A DNA stretch of 64,000 nucleotides from Dehalococcoidia bacterium (GTDB lineage Bacteria > Chloroflexota > Dehalococcoidia > SM23-28-2 > RBG-16-64-32). Below the pieces are notes generated by a model. That model was given only the letters and a program-made list of their open reading frames with translations. It made no database searches and was not told the DNA's origin. Location of the stretch: NCBI GenBank assembly GCA_030649945.1, contig JAUSFE010000003.1, positions 98,125 to 162,124 on the forward strand, written 5' to 3'. Made by a program: the position numbers and the translations under genes. Positions 61,467-64,000 of this stretch are shown in pieces (the stretch's first letter is position 1; the number at the start of each line of letters is the position of its first letter).

Positions 61467-62173
61467 TAGCTGATGAGATCCAGGCGCCCGCCAGGCGGCT
61501 CCTCCCGCACCAGCCCCACGCCGGGGCAGTAGAACTTGAACTCGGTGACTTGGTCGAGCGGGCTGAAGTCCTCCGTCTTGATGCAACCGCTGAACGTGCC
61601 CGCGGATGTGGTCACGGTCTGGCCCAGGGCCACAACCGTGGACTGGTCTTCCGCCACGCCGGGCGCCTTCTCTTGCTGGAACGTCTGGTCCAGGACCGGC
61701 GTGGCGGGCATATAGACGCCCGGCTGGTTGTTCCCTTCGCCCGTCAGCCACTGGCCCTCGTGCCCGACGACTTCACCTCCCTCGTACTCGTCCACCCGCT
61801 CCCCGAAGTAGTACACCGAGCCGTCGCGGTGCTGGGCGAAATAGTCCAGCGTCGACTCGATGAGCTCTCCGTTCTCGTAGTCCTTCTCCTCAAGCACAAC
61901 CACCTCGACGCCGGCCAGCACGTCGGTATCGGGCAAAACCGTTGATTCGAGACGGGTCTTGATCGTCTCGCCCGTGTCCGGGTCATTCTCCTCGCCCTCA
62001 AACACCTTGGGCTGAAGGGAGGAGAGCGGAAAAAGCGGATTGTCGATCGTGGTCTGGAAGTCGGCCGGGCTCAGGGAAGGGGTGGGCTGCACCGATCCGC
62101 CGCCTCCGCCGCACGCAGCCAGCAACCCCGAACCCAGCGCCAGCCCCATAAGTATCGCGACATATTGCTTCAT
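61463..62173 (-). CDS. Lipoprotein of unknown function
   Basis: A 236-residue lipoprotein with signal peptide and lipobox LAAC (MGLALGSGLLAACGGGG), preceded by AGGAGGAT. The soluble part is acidic, with VVVLEEKDYENGELIESTLD and SVYYFGERVDEYEGGEVVGH. This pattern is found in many actinobacterial and Chloroflexota exported proteins without known function. Confidence 0.75.
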   Translation of the reverse strand: MKQYVAILMGLALGSGLLAACGGGGGSVQPTPSLSPADFQTTIDNPLFPLSSLQPKVFEGEENDPDTGETIKTRLESTVLPDTDVLAGVEVVVLEEKDYENGELIESTLDYFAQHRDGSVYYFGERVDEYEGGEVVGHEGQWLTGEGNNQPGVYMPATPVLDQTFQQEKAPGVAEDQSTVVALGQTVTTSAGTFSGCIKTEDFSPLDQVTEFKFYCPGVGLVREEPPGGRLDLISY

Positions 62174-62278
62174 TCGTTAGATCCTCCTGTTGCTTCATGA
62201 TCTCGAAACTAATCTCAGACACCATCATGAAGAGAAGATGAAGTCGGGAGGTGAGGCGAAGGTTCTAATCTACAACTT

Positions 62279-62362
62279 TGGTGCCTTTGTGTCTTCGTGG
62301 TCAGAGCCCCCAGGGTAAACACGAAGGCACTAAGACGCTAAGACACAAAGGTTTCTTTATGC
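62279..62362. repeat. CTTTGTGTCTTCGTGG palindromic element, third copy
   Basis: GGTGCCTTTGTGTCTTCGTG, centre AGAGCCCCCAGGGTAAAC, then the complementary arm ending AAGACACAAAGGTTTCTTTA. Confidence 0.78.
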
Positions 62363-62436
62363 ACCCTGGTAGCCCGCAAGCGACGCCTCCGCCTACAATT
62401 GGGTGACGCTCCGCCGTGGGCGAAAGGAGGGGGCGC

Positions 62437-62778
62437 ATGGCCGACTGCCTGTTCTGCCGCATGGTCCAGGGCGAGGTGCCCGTGGACAAGCTATACGAGG
62501 ACGACCTGGTCGTTGCTATCCTGGACATTAACCCGCGGGCGCCGGTGCATTTCATGGTGATCCCGAAGGAGCACATCCCCACGGCGAAGGACATCCGCGG
62601 GGAGCACGGCCCGTTGCTGTCGCGCATCTTCACGACCGCCTGCAGGGTGGCGAAAGACGAGGGCGTACACGAGAGCGGCTACCGCCTGGCCCTGAACGTA
62701 GGCGACGACGCCGGTATGACGGTCTCCCACCTGCACCTGCACTGCCTGGGCGGCCGCCGCCTGGGCCCGGAAGGGTAA
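62437..62778 (+). CDS. HIT-family nucleotide hydrolase
   Basis: A 113-residue HIT protein. MADCLFCRMVQGEVPVDKLY with the Cys pair of a zinc-binding HIT, HFMVIPKEHIPTAKDI and the histidine triad SHLHLHCLGGR are all seen. The start at 62,437 has AAGGAGG 6 nt upstream. Such enzymes hydrolyse nucleoside phosphoramidates or dinucleoside polyphosphates. Confidence 0.92.
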   Translation: MADCLFCRMVQGEVPVDKLYEDDLVVAILDINPRAPVHFMVIPKEHIPTAKDIRGEHGPLLSRIFTTACRVAKDEGVHESGYRLALNVGDDAGMTVSHLHLHCLGGRRLGPEG

Positions 62779-62819
62779 GGGGTTGGGGGCGGGATGCGGG
62801 AGCCCGTGACACCCCCTCC

Positions 62820-62849
62820 TTGACCGTTGTAGCACATCTGTTCTATTCT
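62820..62849 (+). promoter_or_regulatory. Promoter of the right-edge gene cluster
   Basis: TTGACC (62,820-62,825), 18-nt spacer, TATTCT (62,844-62,849), about 50 nt before the TTG at 62,902. Confidence 0.65.
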
Positions 62850-62901
62850 CTAGTCATCGCAATCACTCACCGCGCTGCCGCCTCACAACCGGGAGGGCCC
62901 C

Positions 62902-63228
62902 TTGACTGCACCCTGGCGCGCCGGGGTCATCGGCCTCGACGTCGCGACCGCCCTTTGCGCCACCCTGAACCTGGCCTATTTCCTGGACCGCCTGCTCTCG
63001 CACCCGGCGGACAGGCGGGCGCGGCGCCTTGCCGTCTCCGTGCTCTCGCTGGTCTCGCTGGCCACGCTGCTGGAGAGCGTCCTCTTCCTGGCCGCCGCCT
63101 CGGCCACCGGCCCGAACCCCCTCTTCGCATCGCTGCAGTGGGCGCTGGTGCGGGCGCTCGCCTTCGCGGCCGCGGCCTGCATGTCGGCCCTCATCGTGCG
63201 CCGCATCGCGGGGGCTGACTCCGCATGA
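62902..63228 (+). CDS. Small membrane protein, unknown
   Basis: A 108-residue hydrophobic protein with three probable membrane segments (about 5-30, 44-66 and 78-100). It starts with TTG behind GGGAGGG. It overlaps the next gene by 4 nt. No family recognised. Confidence 0.6.
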   Translation: MTAPWRAGVIGLDVATALCATLNLAYFLDRLLSHPADRRARRLAVSVLSLVSLATLLESVLFLAAASATGPNPLFASLQWALVRALAFAAAACMSALIVRRIAGADSA

Positions 63229-63464
63229 CGTCAGCGCTCGCCGCAGCCCTCGCACGGCAGGACTGGGAGCTGGCCGCCCTCTGCCTGTTGCTGGGCGTGA
63301 CCCGCGCGGCCGAGGCGCTGCCGCCGGAGACGATCGACGCGCTCATCGAAGCGCTCGCCGACGCCCAGACCCAGACGGGCAGGCTGGGCGCCCGTCCGGG
63401 CGAGGCCGAACCGCGGCGGCGGGCCGGACGCACGGGCCGGGGCGGGCGCCGTGAGCGCCGCTAG
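63225..63464 (+). CDS. Small unknown protein
   Basis: A 79-residue protein with an Ala/Leu-rich helical first half (WELAALCLLLGVTRAAEAL) and an Arg/Gly-rich basic tail. It overlaps its neighbours by 4 nt at the start and 14 nt at the end. Possibly part of an accessory or phage-derived cluster; no function can be assigned. Confidence 0.5.
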   Translation: MTSALAAALARQDWELAALCLLLGVTRAAEALPPETIDALIEALADAQTQTGRLGARPGEAEPRRRAGRTGRGGRRERR

Positions 63465-63822
63465 CGCGAGCAAGGCGGCGGACACCCGCGAGGCGGCCGC
63501 AGGGCGCGCGCGGGGGAGGCCGCCGTCGCCCCGCAACTTCTACCGCCGGGCCCTAACCGCAGCGGAGCAGCTGGAGCTGGGCCCGGCAGCCGAAGTGGAG
63601 GGGCTGGCGGACGAGATCGCGATGCTGCGGGTGCGCCTGAAGTCCGCCCTGCAGGAACACCCGGGGGACCTGAAGCTATTGGCGAGCGGCGTCCAGATGC
63701 TGGTGAAAGCGGTGGCGGCCCAGTACCGCCTCTCGCCCAGGGCGCGGCGGGACCTGGCGGATCACATCACCGCCGTGCTCAACAGCCTCGGCGACCAGCT
63801 GCTGCCGCCCGCGGCGGACTAG
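63451..63822 (+). CDS. Small helical protein, unknown
   Basis: A 123-residue protein. After a basic, disordered start (ARGRPPSPRNFYRRALTAAE) comes a helical region with VEGLADEIAMLRVRLKSALQ and LLASGVQMLVKAVAAQYRLS. The arrangement of short overlapping genes with this kind of protein resembles integrated phage or plasmid segments in related genomes, from general impression only. Confidence 0.55.
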   Translation: MSAASASKAADTREAAAGRARGRPPSPRNFYRRALTAAEQLELGPAAEVEGLADEIAMLRVRLKSALQEHPGDLKLLASGVQMLVKAVAAQYRLSPRARRDLADHITAVLNSLGDQLLPPAAD

Positions 63823-64000
63823 GGCGCCGGCCGCAGCGCGAGGATGTGGGCGTTGCCCACATCGGCGTCGTTGCTGGCGGTCGCCGTCTTGGTTCCAGTC
63901 GCACCGGCGGCGGCTTGGATCCCGTAGTTCCCCTCTATCGAGATCCCCCCCGCGCTCGGCACCGCCACGCTCGCCACGTCGAAGGCCTCCGTCATCCCCA
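63819..64000 (-). CDS. C-terminal fragment of an unknown protein
   Basis: A minus-strand frame open from the window edge to the TAG at 63,819-63,821 encodes about 60 residues, ending TATASNDADVGNAHILALRP and AP. The Ala/Thr/Asn-rich composition resembles the end of exported or phage structural proteins. The rest lies outside the window. It converges on the gene at 63,451 with 4 nt of overlap. Confidence 0.45.
   Translation of the reverse strand, partial: GMTEAFDVASVAVPSAGGISIEGNYGIQAAAGATGTKTATASNDADVGNAHILALRPAP

Overview
The window is high-GC bacterial chromosomal DNA, densely packed and with long runs of genes in one direction. The long form of S12, the rplI-dnaB-dnaD-dnaC-like replication cluster, the L16/S10-type ribosomal order and the overall style suggest a member of the Chloroflexota, perhaps Dehalococcoidia-like. 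This is an inference from gene content only; no rRNA or tRNA gene is present to settle it.

Layout. Positions 1-10,520 (minus strand) hold one str/S10-type ribosomal operon: rpsL, rpsG, fusA, rpsJ, a HEPN/MNT gene pair, rplC, rplD, rplW, rplB, rpsS, rplV, rpsC, rplP, rpmC, rpsQ and rplN. It starts from a near-consensus promoter at 10,489-10,517, and tuf is absent between fusA and rpsJ. Positions 10,565-16,723 carry a broken REP-associated transposase (RAYT), a cytochrome c assembly gene, a PIG-L deacetylase, an MshA-like glycosyltransferase, an acyltransferase, folE and an alpha/beta hydrolase. Positions 17,037-22,907 (plus) hold an FGGY kinase coupled to a sphingosine-phosphate-lyase-like PLP enzyme, then two secreted proteins (beta-helix and dockerin-like). 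Positions 23,040-30,773 (minus) hold thrC, a coiled-coil protein, hom, a PPIase, then rpsR/ssb/rpsF and glyA.

Positions 31,311-33,411 are a complete IS1595-type element with an intact 8-bp target duplication and a DUF3800 passenger gene. Then follow an NTP-transferase-like gene, a PfkB kinase, hpf, comF and a second lyase-like PLP enzyme (minus). An MFS transporter, moaD, moaE and a NUDIX gene come next (plus), then dnaC-like/dnaD/dnaB/rplI (minus). An intact RAYT gene (plus) faces purL. Further on are purQ, a CoA ligase, DinB, an HD phosphohydrolase, yqeY, rpsU, moaC, a DUF4926 gene, moaA, an XTP pyrophosphatase, two lipoproteins, a HIT protein and a cluster of small unknown genes at the right edge.

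The most striking feature cuts across the genes: dozens of short hairpins, each with a GTAG or GTGG foot and stems that vary in a compensatory way. This is the signature of REP sequences mobilised by RAYTs, and both an intact and a decayed RAYT gene are present. The hairpins occur between genes, next to or supplying stop codons, and inside open reading frames (thrC, the FGGY kinase, dnaD, purL, ccsA and others), where they are translated as low-complexity inserts. The IS1595 element is itself inserted in one of them. Several ribosomal proteins (S17, S3, L4, L9, S6, S18) carry long low-complexity tails.
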